64,000 bases of DNA, taken from NCBI RefSeq assembly GCF_947507565.1, contig NC_089178.1:3534001-3598000 (forward strand), given 5' to 3'. This document shows, in pieces, positions 35,051-48,097 of this stretch. This DNA is from Oscarella lobularis (lineage: Eukaryota; Porifera; Homoscleromorpha; Homosclerophorida; Oscarellidae). Numbering within the stretch: the first letter of the stretch is position 1; each line of letters starts with the position of its first letter. The position numbers and the translations under genes are program-made. Below the pieces are notes generated by a model. That model searched no databases and was not told the origin of the DNA. It saw only the letters and a program-made list of their open reading frames with translations.

Positions 35051-38000
35051 ATGCGGCTGGGCACGATTTCATTTGAAAGGACTTTGCTGCGTCGTTCGAT
35101 CATCTCTTCCACAATCTGCGCTGTTCTTTTGGGTAAAAACGAGTAGACGTAGACTCATTTATCTTCTACACTCCGCTTCGTGCTCGAATTCTGAAGAGAA
35201 ATGAAGTTTGCACATTTTTATCACACCATCGATTAGAATACTCCCAATTATTCTTCGAGAGAGAAAGTTTTCTACGCACGTGACGGGGCGTTGTCTTTTC
35301 TTTTCCCTTAGGTGTGCTCAAGCATGGCCATTCTCTTGCCCCATCCAACTCACCATCGCCTACAATTAGCATCAATGCAACCGTAGCTACTCCAGCTGGA
35401 AATATCTCCTCCATCGCCAATGGATCTGCCACGCCTTCAAGCATCAATGTAACTTCCAGCCCTCCTAACACGCCTTCAAGTACCAATGCTAAAATCTCCT
35501 CTGTGGTCAATGGATCTGCCGCCACGCCTTCAAATCTCTCCAGCACGCCTTCAAGCACCAATGCTAGTCTTACTACTGAAAATATCTCCTCTATTGTCAA
35601 TGGATCTTCAGATGTCCCCACCACGCCTTCAAGTACTAATGCTAGTTATATCTCCTCTATCGTCAACGGATCTTCAGATCTCCCCACCACGCCTTCAAGC
35701 ACTACCAATCCTAGTAGTCTAACTGCTAGCCCCACGTCTCCCACAACATCTGTAACCAGTACTAGTGTTCCAACTGGACTATGTGAGTTTTATCGTGGAG
35801 GAGCAACTTGTGCGAGATTTCTAGCCGGTAAGCGAGTATTTGTTGATCCACGACCACACTATTCGCAAGACAACGTATCTGACTTTGTCGACGGTTTTGT
35901 CAAACTTTTATCGCAACACGTCGACGCATCGAACAATACGTACTGCAACAGCCTTCGATTGGAATTCTTGTGCCGTTACCTTTTTCCCGATTGCGTAAAA
36001 GAAAATTCGGGTGGCGTGACGTTTGCAAAAGTGTGCAAGGAGAATTGCGAACGCATCTTCTTTGGAAGTCACCAATGTACGACTTCGTTTGTGACATCTC
36101 AAGGCGCCGGTTTGGCCTACTCCAATTTGATTGCGTACGATACCGTGCAGACGAATGCGAGCGATTTTACGTGCACTCTTTTACCAACTATTGCTCAGTC
36201 AAACAACACGTGCATGAAATTGCTTCCTCGTAAGTCTTTTTACATTTTAGAGAGATTATTTATTCTTTTTTTTAGAATTGGAGACTCCCGTCACGACAAT
36301 GTCCACTGTATCGACTGCCACTAACAGTGGCATAGATTATGATACTTGTGGTGGACGCGGTGATGGAGGGTGTCGTTTTCCGTTTGAGTACAACGGCTAT
36401 ACGTATTATTCGTGCACTACTGTACTTCTTCAGTACTCCGGCTTTCGTCCGTGGTGTTCGACGAAAGTGGGCAATTATTATGGGCACTTTACGTATAGAA
36501 ATTGCTACTGTTCAGGTACGGTCAAAGTAACGATTACGAGAGCCTCGTTGTTTGAGTTCTTTTTCTATATATAGAGCCAGTTCGCCTAAATACGTCTTGC
36601 CAAGTCTATCGGAAGGACTTTGGCGATTTTTGCTATCCAAATCGAGGAGGTAAACAAGTGTTCATCGATGACAGTAACTGGAATGCCACACGAGCAATAA
36701 TGGCCGAAGCGGAAAGGACAATTGAGAAGCGCTCACTACAAAATAGGTGTAGGGCAGTGGACTTGAGACAAGCCGTTTGCTCCGGTATCTTTCCTCATTG
36801 CCTTCATATCAACGTACCTCTGCTAAACGAGACCGTTTATCCCGGTCTTGCGTGCAGGGAGGCGTGTGAAAGCGTTGTGGACACTTGCTCCAAAGATCTT
36901 AATTTTCTTCTCGACTCGTTAAAAACTTTCGCCGTTCGCAATAACTTTCATTTCATTCAATTTGCGCTGGACTATCCAATCTGCCAATTGCTTCCTTCTA
37001 AAAACGACACGCCACTGTGTAAGGATTTCTCGGCAGAGACAGTATTAACAGAGCCACTCGATCACTCGCCGACTACGCCGACTACGGCGACATCAACTGT
37101 TTCATTACTCGTCTATATTCTTCCTTCGGTTGGCACTGTTCTATTGCTTCTTATCTTGATCATCGTTCTTCTTGTTTGCGCTCGTAATCGTCGTCACAAA
37201 AAGAAAGTACTGCACGTTAATTCGGTGTACTATAATTCACAGAGTGGTATCTCTTTGGACGAGAATACCCACAAGCTGCAGTCGACTGGACTTTCGATGA
37301 GGAATCTCTTGGAAAAAATACAGGCGACGAGACGAGAGTCTCAGACGAGTTTGTCTGTGAGCGGATTTGACGAAAATCCGAATTTTAGCTCGAATGATAT
37401 TCCTGACGTTCCACTTGATGCCATTGACTATATTCGGCCTCTCGGAGAAGGTGCATTTGGACAGGTATAAGTGCCAATAGATATCACGCTCTCTCTAGTA
37501 TACTATTGTCATATCTAAGGTTTTCATGGGGCTCGTGTCTAACGAGAGTGGAAAGGTTCCCGTGGCAGTCAAAGTACTAAAAGACGGAAACGACGAAAAG
37601 GCGAAGGAGGATTTTGATTCAGAACTCAATATCATGGTTCAACTACGTCACGAGAAAATCGTATCTCTCTTAGCAAAATCCGTTTCGGAAGAGCCCTACT
37701 GTATGGTCTTTGAATTCATGTGCTACGGAGATCTGAACGATTTTGTTCGAAAAGCAAAGATCGGTGATGAGACTCACTTGACTGAAAGGGACAGTGAAAA
37801 GCACGTCGTCACAATCGACGATCTTAAGAGCATAGTGCGTCAGATCTGTCTCGGTTTGAAATATCTCGAAGAACGCCGTTTCGTGCACCGGGACGTTGCG
37901 ACGAGGAACTGCTTAGTGGGAAAAGAACTCACTACGAAAATCTCCGATTTCGGTCTTTCAAGAGACATTTATTCTTCGGATTATTACAGGTATAGAATCA

Positions 38001-38350
38001 ATATGATATATTGTAATGATATATTTTTTTGAAGGGTCGGAGGAAAAGCTTTTTTGCCCATTCGCTGGATGCCACCTGAGAGCATTGTTTATGGAAAATT
38101 CACTGTCAAGTCAGACGTATGGTCCTTTGGAGTGCTCATGTGGGAAGTATATACCCTGGGCAAGCAACCCTACTACGGTCAGTCGAATGAAGAAGTCATA
38201 CGTTTCGTTGTGAAAGGAGGCAGATTGTCTTGTCCGGACGACTTCTGTCCTTCTTCCTTGCACGACGTCATGAAGAGGTGCTGGGAACTTGAGCCAAAAA
38301 GCAGGCCATTTGCTCACGAGCTACTCGAGCTCTTGGACGACTCGGAATGA
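35051..38350 (+). CDS. RTK-I: mucin-like/Fz-FN2-Fz receptor tyrosine kinase, TRK/ROR/MuSK-like
   Basis: Exons 35051-35132, 35312-36229, 36276-36515, 36575-37464, 37520-37989 and 38035-38350, all in phase. The start at 35051 gives a signal peptide ending SSTICAVLL. A Ser/Thr/Asn-rich repeat stretch of about 150 residues precedes Fz CRD 1 (CEFYRGGATCARFL). FN2 (CRFPFEYNGYTYYSCTT), Fz CRD 2 (CQVYRKDFGDFCYP), TM (LVYILPSVGTVLLLLILIIV) and juxtamembrane follow. Kinase: [73 protein letters not shown]. Apparently complete and active. It has the same ectodomain order as RTK-A, B and G. SURF1 starts about 140 bp downstream. Confidence 0.88.
35390..35715 (+). repeat. Degenerate Ser/Thr/Asn-rich coding repeats in RTK-I
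   Basis: Four to five variable units built on ISSIVNGSS followed by TPSSTNA, giving a mucin-like stalk with many N-glycosylation sequons. Unit lengths vary, so the array is likely unstable. Confidence 0.7.
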
Positions 38351-38492
38351 TATTTTTATAGGTACTATGCCTCATTTTTACCTTTCGACGTTTGATTACG
38401 GTCGTCGTAGACTCGCAAACTCGTTCGCGGAGATATTGTACTGGTAGAATGGGCGTATACATGCTGGAGAGTCGCGCGTTAGTGAAACCAAG

Positions 38493-39615
38493 ATGGCTGC
38501 GTTTTGCAGACGTTTGATCTCAGCAAGAGGACGTTCTCTCACGACTTCAGCAAGCGGGCGCACGGAGAAAAAACACCTCTGGCTCCTCGCTATACCCGTG
38601 ACGACGTTCGGCCTGGGAACGTGGCAGATTTTTCGACTCAGATGGAAATTAGACTTGAAGATGGATCTGGAGAAGCGCACAACGGCACCGCCCGTTCCCT
38701 TATCGACTAAGTAACTAATCTAAGACTTAAAACATAAGGGGTTTATGCCAGATTAGTTTAGATGAGCTATTGCGCGACTTCGAATATCGTCGCGTGACTC
38801 TTCAAGGCGAATTCGATCATTCAAAGGAGCTCTACTTGCAGCCTAGACTGCTACTGAGCGAGGGAAAGAGCGTCGGTGCAAAAGAGCCGGGAGCGCAGGT
38901 CGTCACTCCATTCACTTGCAAAGTATCAGGGTAGGAAGATAATTCATAAATTTTCAAAAAAGAGTCGTTTGTACACGTGCATGTCAAGGGAGACGATTTT
39001 GGTAAACAGAGGCTGGGTTCCCAAATCGAGGCTGAATCCTACAACGAGACTAGAAGGACAGGTCTAGATGAAACTCAACGAGATATTAATTAATCAATAT
39101 AACACTTTTCTTTTCAGCCTCAGGGTGAGGTGAAGCTAACAGGGTTTGTAAGAGGCTCGGAGAAGGTAGCTAACTCACTTTATGGCTTTTGCTCACTTGT
39201 AAGTCTTTTCTTCACACAGAGGAGTCCGTTTATGCCGAAAAATAAACCGGAGGAGAATTGCTGGCACTATAAAGATCTCGATGCCATGGCGTTAGCCACT
39301 CAAGCCAAGCCATTTCTTGTCGATGCTGATGCTAGTAATTGATTTATTGTACATTTATTATTTATTTATTTATTGGTTGTTGTAGCTGCTACTGTGCCTG
39401 GCGGCCCAATTGGAGGTCAAACAGTCATCAGTCTTCGAAATGAGCATTTGCAATATATTTTTACTTGGTAATAATAAGATTTTGTTTTCTATGGTTGACT
39501 ATTATCATTTCGAAGGTACTGCTTGGCTCTCATTACATTGTACATGTGGACGAGACTTAGACAGAAAAACGGGACGACTTCAACTCTGGTAAAACGACCG
39601 TTATCTCCTTTCTAG
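38493..39615 (+). CDS. SURF1: SURF1, cytochrome c oxidase assembly factor
   Basis: Inner-mitochondrial-membrane protein for early complex IV assembly. The ATG at 38493 opens with [20 protein letters not shown] (presequence), then TM 1 within [20 protein letters not shown]. Later exons read [76 protein letters not shown] and [15 protein letters not shown]. The last exon gives the second [19 protein letters not shown], stop TAG 39613-39615. Order and spacing match the SURF1/Shy1 family. Introns are small; not every junction was fixed. Confidence 0.9.
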
Positions 39616-39801
39616 CTACGTGCATATTGGCATTAGTTTGATTAATTAAACACAGTCATTCTAATGCATTGCACATGATAAATGTACGAGCAGCAAATCC
39701 GCTACGTGTTTGATTTAATTAAAAGAGACAAAGAAAGTGAGACACAGCAGAGTTTATTTATTATTTGAAATTTGATATAAGATATAACTAGAGATGATAG
39801 T

Positions 39802-41541
39802 TTAATTAACTGGTACAGTAGTCTCATTGCTTTGCCTGCTCACAGTTCGACATTTGAACCATCCAAAGAGCTGATTTCGAACTCCTTTTATAGTGAGCGC
39901 GTAACGCACAATAGCTAGGATCGCCAAAACGCTCACGCATTCTGTCAATAGAGTCAATACGGGGTACTGAAAATCATGAAACGTTTCAGGACACGATGAC
40001 AAATTAGCAGCCGTACTCGACGTTTCTAATAGGCAGATTAAATGCTCTGTAAAGGCAAGTTGAGCTTTGTCTCTGGTGACTATGCTGAGAACGGATGAGA
40101 CGCCAAATAGCAACGTAAACACGGTGACGACCAGTGAAATTATGACGAAGCCGATTTTGAGCTTCTCAATTTCGCTCAATTTCTTTTTGTTGCCATTAGC
40201 GTATCCTTTCTTGATCGTAGTCTTTTTTCGAAAGCGATCGTGCTAAAAGAGAAAAGGATACGATTTTTAATTAATTAATTAATTAAAACGGTCTCTGTAC
40301 CTTTCGCAAGGTGTAGATCAAGTTGGTGAGAAGTGCAAGAAGGACAAATGAACTTACGTCTAACGGAAGAACAAACGTCGTCAGGAATAAAGCTTCCGTT
40401 GGCGGCATGCAGTATCCCATCAACGACACGGGTCGGTACGTTTTTTCAAATGCGAGATTGACGGCGAGCAAAGCCGCTGGAAAAAGCCAGCAAAACAACG
40501 ATTCTATGATATGAACTCGCGTTGAATTTTCCAAGAAATATCTTGAGCGCGTAGGATAGCAAATAGTCCACCACATGTTGGCCGCTGAAACAGTGAACCA
40601 AAACGTTTGAGCCAAGACAAGGTAATGGAACAAAGAGCCTAAGAGAAACGTTGAGTTGAAATAGTGGTGTATGTGTCAGCTGACCTATGACACGGCACGA
40701 CGTTGTAGGATTATCATTTTGGACCGAGTCCATGATATTTTCCGAGTTGCATATGATTCTTTCGTCGCCAATGATGATGCTAATCAAATCGAGAACTCCT
40801 ATTGTTGCTGAAGTGAGGAGCAAGTACCAGGGCAAAATGTGAGGAAATTTGCAACTGGATAAAGCCAATAAATAATTAATTATTCTTCACTGGCAGGGGT
40901 TACGTACTGTGATTTTCTTAGCTTGATCCATACTGACGTAAAAATCACCGCAGCTGAGAGAGCGACTACGATTTGCACGCAGATAATTACATCCTTTGAA
41001 ACCTAGACATTTTGAATTTAGCAGGCTTCGGCGTCGTTTTCTCTACTCTACTCTTTCGATTGGATGAATGAACCAAGTCACTACGCTGCACGGCACAATG
41101 CATCCACCTGAGCCGTGACGATTCGGAGCTAGACGATCTGGACAAGTCGAGTCGTTGAGTGATAAGAGCTCTATGGAACAGAAAATGAGACTGCGTCGTC
41201 GTAGAGACTCGCGCTAGTGTAATTCGACCTTTGAGACGAATGTTCTGCGCACGCGGCCACGCAAAGGAAAGAAAGTAAGATGAATACAGCGTTCGGTTCA
41301 CACGGCTTACCGTTCTGTTGACGTGCGTCTTATTCGTTGCAGTTGGAAAGGCGAATACGACGACGAAAGGCGCAAACGATACCGCGAAGGCGACAATCAC
41401 GCCGATAATGGGAACGATTACCAGGAGCGACGATTCTTTGTTGTGGGAGGAGACACTCGTCGTCTTCGTAACAACTCTTTTTTCTTCTCTCTTCGATTCG
41501 ATGGCGCCTGGAACGATTCGTCGCTCGCTGTTGTCGCCCAT
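39802..41541 (-). CDS. FZL-1: CRD-less Frizzled/Smoothened-like seven-TM receptor (divergent member)
   Basis: N-terminal cytosolic stretch, then an extra TM (LLVIVPIIGVIVAFAVSFAP), a 16-nt microexon (41244-41229, NIRLK), a short extracellular segment with a CPD-x-GGCIVPC cysteine pattern, and a seven-TM core. Exons resolved: TM1 exon ending KLRKS; 40854-40685 (SCKFPHILPWYLLLTS, ECL1 Cys); 40638-40301 (FWFTVSAANMWWTICYPTRS, FCW, GYCMPP, TTFVLPLDVSSFVLL); 40242-39802 (TM6, ECL3 CPETFHDFQYP, TM7, LFGWFKC). The order of Cys-rich linker, TM1, FPxxxxWYL TM2 and WW at the end of TM3 resembles class F receptors. It has no Fz CRD. Signalling partner and ligand are unknown; a different seven-TM class cannot be excluded. 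Confidence 0.65.
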
Positions 41542-41873
41542 CGCTAGAAGCGGAGATCTACGATCGAGAGTCGAGAGACTGGGCTAGATGTCGTTTTTAG
41601 ACCTCCGTCTTCCTCCTCTTCCTCTTCCTCTTCTTTTTCCGTTTCGGCTTCGTGCGACGCCGGGACAGCTACGTGGTCGAATTGCCTTTCTCGTGGATCC
41701 AACTCCATGGCACTTTCACGCGTGAGAAAAAATGGTGCGTCACAGTGTCACGCGCTTCCGGGTTGTGGGGCGCCTCCACGAACATCGCTCTATGCATGCA
41801 TATAAGGGGGGAACACTCCCCATTTATTATACGTATTCTCCATATAGCATGACATAACGAAACCACGAACAAT

Positions 41874-43550
41874 TCATTCTTTGCTTTTCCGACATCGTAT
41901 AAACGGAAGCATAATCCATTTTAGAATTAGTTTTCTAACTGCTTTTAGAGCAACGGCATAGTGAATGAGAATCAAAATTACGAGAATAGTGTGACAGTCT
42001 GTCAGAATAACTAGAGCCGGATACTGATACGAGCGGAAGGTTTCCGGACACGCTTCTAGCATTGATGCGTTAGATGAGGCATTTCCTTTCTCTACCAAAC
42101 AGATCAAATTCTCAACAAGAAGATTGACGACTTTGGTGTCTCCAAGGGAATTCAAGGTGTATGAAGTCTCATAAAGTATTGCCATCAGTATGATAAGAAG
42201 TGAAATGGCAAAAAATTGGACTCTGAGATTTTGTATGGCTGCAATTTTCTTCGTAGGGGTGTGTGCAGAAGCGTTGTTCAGCGTCAATACAACGTGATTT
42301 TTTTGAAATTGACGGTGCTATAAAGTGGAAACGGTAAGTAAGTGAGCTCATTGCTTTACGTTCATGATGCTTACATTGTACAAAGTATTAGTGACGTGTA
42401 CTAGCATGATAATGATTGTGATTGTTGATAGTGACATTGGAAGAATGAATGTCGCAAGCATGACAGGTATCGGCATGGGAACGCAGAAACGAGAGCTTGG
42501 TACTGGTCTATATGTTCCTCCTGCTGCGTAGGTTATAGCTATCAAAATGCCGGGAAGAATCCAACAGAAGGAGAACTGAATAGCGTGAATTCGAGCCGTC
42601 TTCTCGAAGAAGTATCTAGCACGTGTTGGAAAGCATATGACCCACCAGATATTGGCGGATGAACATGTCAGTAGCAGAGTGCCGCAAATTTGCAGGTAGT
42701 GGTATAGAGTGCCTGTTTGAATGAGAAATTTATTGGGACTGTATCTGTTATAGAACAAACCTAAAACGCGACAGCCAGCCGCTGGATTTTGTACAGAGTC
42801 TATGAGGTCTTTGGAGCTGCATATAGTGTTTTCGTCTCCAGCTATAACAGCGGCCAGTTCAACAGCACCTAAATAAAATAAGAGGCTTCTGTGTGCGGTA
42901 CTATATCAAAGCGTTGAGTGTGTCTATTAACCAATTGCTGTTGAGCAGAGAAAAAGATACCACACGAAGACTTGAGGAAATTTGAAACTGGATGAAAACA
43001 ATTTCAAAAAATAGTCTACTCGCGGGAAATCTTACTGCGATTTTCTCAATGCGGTCCAAACAAAGGTAAATGCTATTCCAGCTATGAGATTGATGACAAT
43101 CAGGACGTAGCTTAGCTTTGGCTTGATCGTTCGAAGGGTTGGGTGTTGAAGCCAATCTAAGGCACTGCAGGGCAAGAAACATCCACCCTTCGAGGTATGA
43201 GCCAGAGGAAAGGGGCAATAAGAAACGTTTTTTGTCATAATTTCTACAAGAGGAGTCAGAGATTGTCTTGGAAGGAAAAGAGTCACCTTCCAGACGATCG
43301 TTCTGCGTGCAAGATAATATACACGTAGTCGGATGTATAGAAAGAAGCGTACCATTTCTTCGACACGTGTACTATTCTGTGAGACGTGAATCGCCCATGA
43401 AATAACCAATGGAGAGAGGACCGCGGCGGAAGTGACGACGATGACGATGACGATGATGGCGAGCCGCAGCCAGTGGCCACTTCCCTTCGCCGCCGCTGCC
43501 GCCGGCCGCCTGTCCGATTCACCTGCCAAAAAACCATGCACTCGTCTCAT
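41874..43550 (-). CDS. FZL-2: CRD-less Frizzled/Smoothened-like seven-TM receptor
   Basis: Exons from the ATG at 43550 (MRRVHGFLAGESD): 43550-43353 (extra TM LAIIVIVIVVTSAAVLSPLV), microexon 43302-43287 (16 nt), 43243-43036 (CPFPLAHTSKGGCFLPC and TM1), 42987-42932 (FKFPQVFVWYLFLC), 42868-42761 (ECL1, ENTICSS), 42712-42375 (SANIWWVICFPTRARYF, FCW, RFCVPMP, TM5), 42317-41874 (TM6, CPETFRSYQYP, TM7, LILKW). All phases agree. An upstream ATG (43695) opens the conserved MNFGWERQSYR peptide, but a six-T run shifts it out of frame, so here it would be an overlapping upstream ORF. No CRD. Receptor function is inferred from topology only. Confidence 0.67.
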
Positions 43551-43917
43551 TTTCTCCTCTCGATTTCAGTGGAGTCCTACTGGCCACCAAAGAGACACTA
43601 GATGCTTGGGAGAGCGCTATTGCTGTATCAGCAGTCGTCGAAATACCGTCGACTGTAGCCTTTCGGTAAGACTGCCTCTCCCATCCAAAATTCATCGTGT
43701 TTTACGACAGAGCGAGAAGATTCTTATGGGAGGGAAGCTGAGTCACAGAGACAACGCGCTTCCCGTGGAATTATACAAATGAGAAAGGCGCCACGCTGGC
43801 ATGTGGTATGTACACATATACGATTACATCATCTAAGTCACAGTGTACTTTTTTTTCCAAAATATGTACTACGTCAAAGTCGTCACTCCTCGCTTCCCGG
43901 ATAATTTTTTCTGGTCT

Positions 43918-45627
43918 TCAAATTTTTCCGTCACGGTCTTCTGAGTATTTCTTGCTTTTCCGACATCGTATAAACGGAAACGTAATCCATTTTAGAATTA
44001 GTTTTCTAACTGCCTTTAGAGCAACGGCATAGTGAATGACAATCAGAATCCCGAGAATAGTTTGACAGTCTGTCAGAATGATTAGAGCTGGATACTGGTA
44101 CGAGCGGAAGGTTTCCGGACACGCTTCTAGAGTTGATACGTTAGATGAGGCATTTCCTTTCTCCGTCAGACAAATCAAACGCTCAGCAAGAAGATCGATG
44201 ACTTTGGTGTCTCCAAGGGAATTCAAGGCGTAAGAAGTCTCGTAAAGTATTGCCATCAGTAGGATAAGAACTGAAATGGCAAAAAATTGAATTCTGAGCT
44301 TTTGTATGGTCGCAATTTTTTTCGTTGGGGTGTTTGCGTTGCTCAGCGTCGGTGCAGCACACTTCTTTTGAAATTGACGGTGCTATAAAATGGAAAGGTA
44401 GGTAAGTGAGCTCATTGCTTACGTTCATGCTGCTTACATTGTACAAAGTATTAATGACGTGCACTAGCATGATAACGATTGTGATTGACGATAGTGACAG
44501 TGGAAGAACGAATGTTCCAAGCATGACAGGTTGAGGCATAGGGAGGCAGAAACGAGAGCTCGGAGACGGAATATATGTTCCTCCTGCTGCATAGGTTATA
44601 GCTATCAAAATGACAGGAAGAATCCAGCAGAAGGAGAACTGTAGAGCGTGAATTCGAGCCGTCTTCTCGAAGAAGTATCTAGCACGTGTTGGAAAGCATA
44701 TGACCCACCAAATATTGGCGGATGAACATGTGAGTAACAAGACGCCAGAAATTTGCAGGTAATGGTATAGAGTGCCTGTTGTGAAAATCATGAGATGATG
44801 TTTGCTACCGTACTGTTATAGAACACACCTAAAACGCGGCAGCCAGTCGCTGGATTTTGCACAGAGTCAAGGAGGTCATTGGAGCTGCATATAATGTTTT
44901 CGTCTCCGGCTATAGCAACAGCCAGTTCAATAGCACCTAAACAACAGGCTTCTGCGTAAGATGGTACTACAGATCAAAGCGTTGAATGTCTTTACCCATT
45001 GCTGTTGAGCAGAGAAAAAGATACCAGACAAAGACTTGAGGAAATTTGAAACTGGATGAAAGCAATTTCGAAAATAATCTACTTGCGGGAAATCTTACTG
45101 CGATTTTCTCAATGCAATCCAAACGAAGGTAAATACTATTCCAGCTATAAGATTGATTAGAATCAGGATATAGCTTAGCTTTGGCTTGATCATTCGTATG
45201 GTTGGGTGTTCAAGCCAATTTAAGGCATTGCAGGGCAAGAAGCATCCACCCTTCGAGGTATGAGCCAGGGGATAAGGGCAGTAAGAAACGTTGCTCGTCA
45301 TAATTTCTGCAAGAGGAGTCAGAGATGGTCTTTGGAGGAAGAGATGACAGTGAGTCACCTTCCAGACGAGCGTTCTGCGCGAGACACGATAAAGACCACC
45401 GTCCGGTAAGTTAGAAGAAAAAAAGCGTACTGTACCATTTCTTGGACACGTGTACCATTCGTTGAGGCGTGAAGCGCCCACGAAATAACAAATGGAGAGA
45501 GGACCGCGGCGGAAGTGACGACGATTACGGTGACGATGATGGCGAGCCGCAGCCGAGCTTGCCAATGACCACTTCCTTTCGCCGCCGGCTCCTTTTTACC
45601 TGCCATGAAAAAAACCACTCGTCTCAT
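43918..45627 (-). CDS. FZL-3: CRD-less Frizzled/Smoothened-like seven-TM receptor
   Basis: Paralogue of FZL-2 with the same exon plan. The ATG at 45627 opens MRRVVFFMAGKKEPAAKGSG followed by the extra TM; microexon 45374-45359 (NARLE); CPYPLAHTSKGGCFLPC plus TM1; the exon near 44792-44442 gives SANIWWVICFPTRARYF and RFCLPMPQPVM; the terminal exon gives CPETFRSYQYP, TM7 and an extended tail SKKYSEDRDGKI not present in the paralogues. As in FZL-2, the upstream MNFGWERQSYR frame (from 45787) terminates shortly after overlapping the MRRV start. Otherwise intact. Confidence 0.67.
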
Positions 45628-46027
45628 TTTTCCCTCCCTGTTTTGGTGGAGTCCTACTGGCCACTAAAGAGACTGTAGACGTTTGGGAGAGCGGTATTGC
45701 TGTATCAGCAGCTGTCGAAATACTGCGGTCGGGATTTTTGACGACTATAGCGCTTCGGTAAGACTGCCTCTCCCATCCAAAATTCATCGTGTTTCAGTAC
45801 AGGGCGAGAAGATTCTTATGGGAAGCTGAGTCACAGAGACAACGCGCTTCCTTTGGAATTATACAAATGAGAAAGGCGCCGCTACGCTGGTATGTACACA
45901 TATTAAGTATCTATGTACTTTTTTTCCGAAAGAGAAAAAGATTATGTACTACGCCAAAGTCGTCACTCCTCCCTTCCCGAAGGATTTTTTCTTGTCTTCA
46001 AATTTTTCCGGCACGGTCTTCTGAATA

Positions 46028-47855
46028 TTACTTGCTTTTCCGACATCGTATAAACGGAAACGTAATCCATTTCAGGATTAGTTTTCTAACGGCTTTTAGA
46101 GCAACGGCATAGTGAATGAGAATCAAAATCATGAGAATAGTTTGACAGTCTGTCAGAATGACTAGAGCTGGATACTGATACGAGCGGAAAGTTTCCGGGC
46201 ACGCTTCTAGCATTGATGCGTTAGATGAGGCATTTCCTTTCTCTACCAAACAGATCAAATTCTCAACAAGAAGATTGACGACTTTGGTGTCTCCAAGGGA
46301 ATTCAAGGTGTATGAAGTCTCATAAAGTATTGCCATCAATATGATAAGAACTGAAATGGCAAAAAATTGGACTCTGAGATTTTGTATGGCTGCAATTTTC
46401 TTCGTAGGGGTGTGTGCAGAAGCGTTGCTCAGCGTTGATACAACGTGATTTTTTTGAAATTGACGGTGCTATAAAGTGGAAACGGTAAGTAAGTAAGTGA
46501 GCTCATCATGATGCTTACATTGTACAAAGTATTAGTGACGTGTGCTAGCATGATAATGATTGTGATTGACGATAGAGACAATGGAAGAACGAATGTCCCA
46601 AGCATGATAGGTTCTGGCATTGGGAGACAGAAGCGAGAGGTTGGTACTGGTCTATATGTTGCTCCTGCTGCGTAGGTTATAGCTATCAAAATGCCGGGAA
46701 GAATCCAACAGAAGGAGAACTGAATAGCGTGAATTCGAGCCGTCTTCTCGAAGAAGTATCTAGCACGTGTTGGAAAGCATATGACCCACCAAATATTGGC
46801 GGATGAACATGTCAGTAGCAGAACGCCGCAAATTTGCAGGTAATGGTTTAGAGTGCCTGTTTGAGAAAATTATTGGGATTGTATCTGTTATAGAACAAAC
46901 CTAAAACGCGACAGCCAGCCGCTGGATTTTGTCCAGAGTCTATGAGGTCATTGGAGCTGCATATAGTGTTTTCGTCTCCAGCTATAACAGCGGCCAGTTC
47001 AACAGCACCTAAATAAAATAAGAGGCTTCTGTGTATGGTACTATATCAAAGCGTTGAGTGTCTTAACCCATTGCTATTGAGCAGAGAAAAAGATACCACA
47101 CGAAGACTTGTGGAAATTTGAAACTGGATGAAAACAATTTCAAAAAAATAGTCTACTCGCGGGAAATCTTACTGCGATTTTCTCAGAGCGATCCAAACAA
47201 AGGTAAATGCTATTCCAGCTATGAGATTGATGACAATCAGGACGTAGCTTAGCTTTGGCTTGATCGTTCGTATGGTTGGGTGTTGAAGCCAATCTAAGGC
47301 ACTGCAGGGTAAGAAACATCCGCCCTTCGAGGTATGAGCCAGAGGATAGGGGCAATAAGAAACGTTGTTTGTCATAATTTCTACAAGAGGAGTCAGAGAT
47401 TGTCTTCGAAGGAAAAGATGGGTCACCTTCCAGACGATCGTTCTGCGCGCAAGATATTATACACGTAGTCGGATGTATAGAAAGAAGCGTACCATTTCTT
47501 CGACACGTGTACTATTCTGCGAGACGTGAATCACCCATGAAATAGCAAATGGAGAGAGGACCACGGCGGAAGTGACGCTGATGACGATGACGATGATGGC
47601 GAGCCGCAGCCGAGCCTGCCAGTAGCCACTTCCCTTCGCCGCCGCTGCCGCAGGCCGCCTGTCCGATTCACCTGCCAAAAACCATGCACTCGTCTCATTT
47701 TCTCCTCTCGATTTCAGTGGAGTCCTACTGGCCACTAAAGAGGGCACTAAAGAGACACTAGATGCTTGGGAGAGCGCTATTGCTGTATCAGCAGCCGTCG
47801 AAATACTGTCGACTGTAGCCTTTCGGTAAGACTGCCTCTCCCATCCAAAATTCAT
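46028..47855 (-). CDS. FZL-4: CRD-less Frizzled/Smoothened-like seven-TM receptor, long N-terminus
   Basis: The MNFGWERQSYR frame starting at 47855 runs without interruption through the extra TM (LAIIVIVISVTSAVVLSPFA), giving a cytosolic N-terminus of about 80 residues. Microexon 47442-47427 (NDRLE), then CPYPLAHTSKGGCFLPC, TM1 (SYVLIVINLIAGIAFTFVWI), the WWVICFPTRARYF exon, RFCLPMPEPIM, CPETFRSYQYP and TM7; stop at 46028. Sequence is very close to FZL-2, so recent duplication or conversion is likely. The MRRV ATG used by FZL-2 is also present but out of frame here. Confidence 0.67.
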
Positions 47856-48097
47856 CGTGTTTCAGTACAGGGCGAGAAGATTCTTATGATGCAGAGACAA
47901 CGCGCTTCCCGTGGAATTATACAAATGAGAAAGGCGCCGCTACGCTGGCATGTGGTATGTACACATATACGATTACATCATCTAAGTCACAGTGTACTTT
48001 TTTTTCCAAAATATGTACTAAGTCAAAGTCCTCACTTCTCGCTTCCCGGATGATTTTTTTCTGATCTTCAAATTTTTCCGGCACAGTCTTCTGAATA

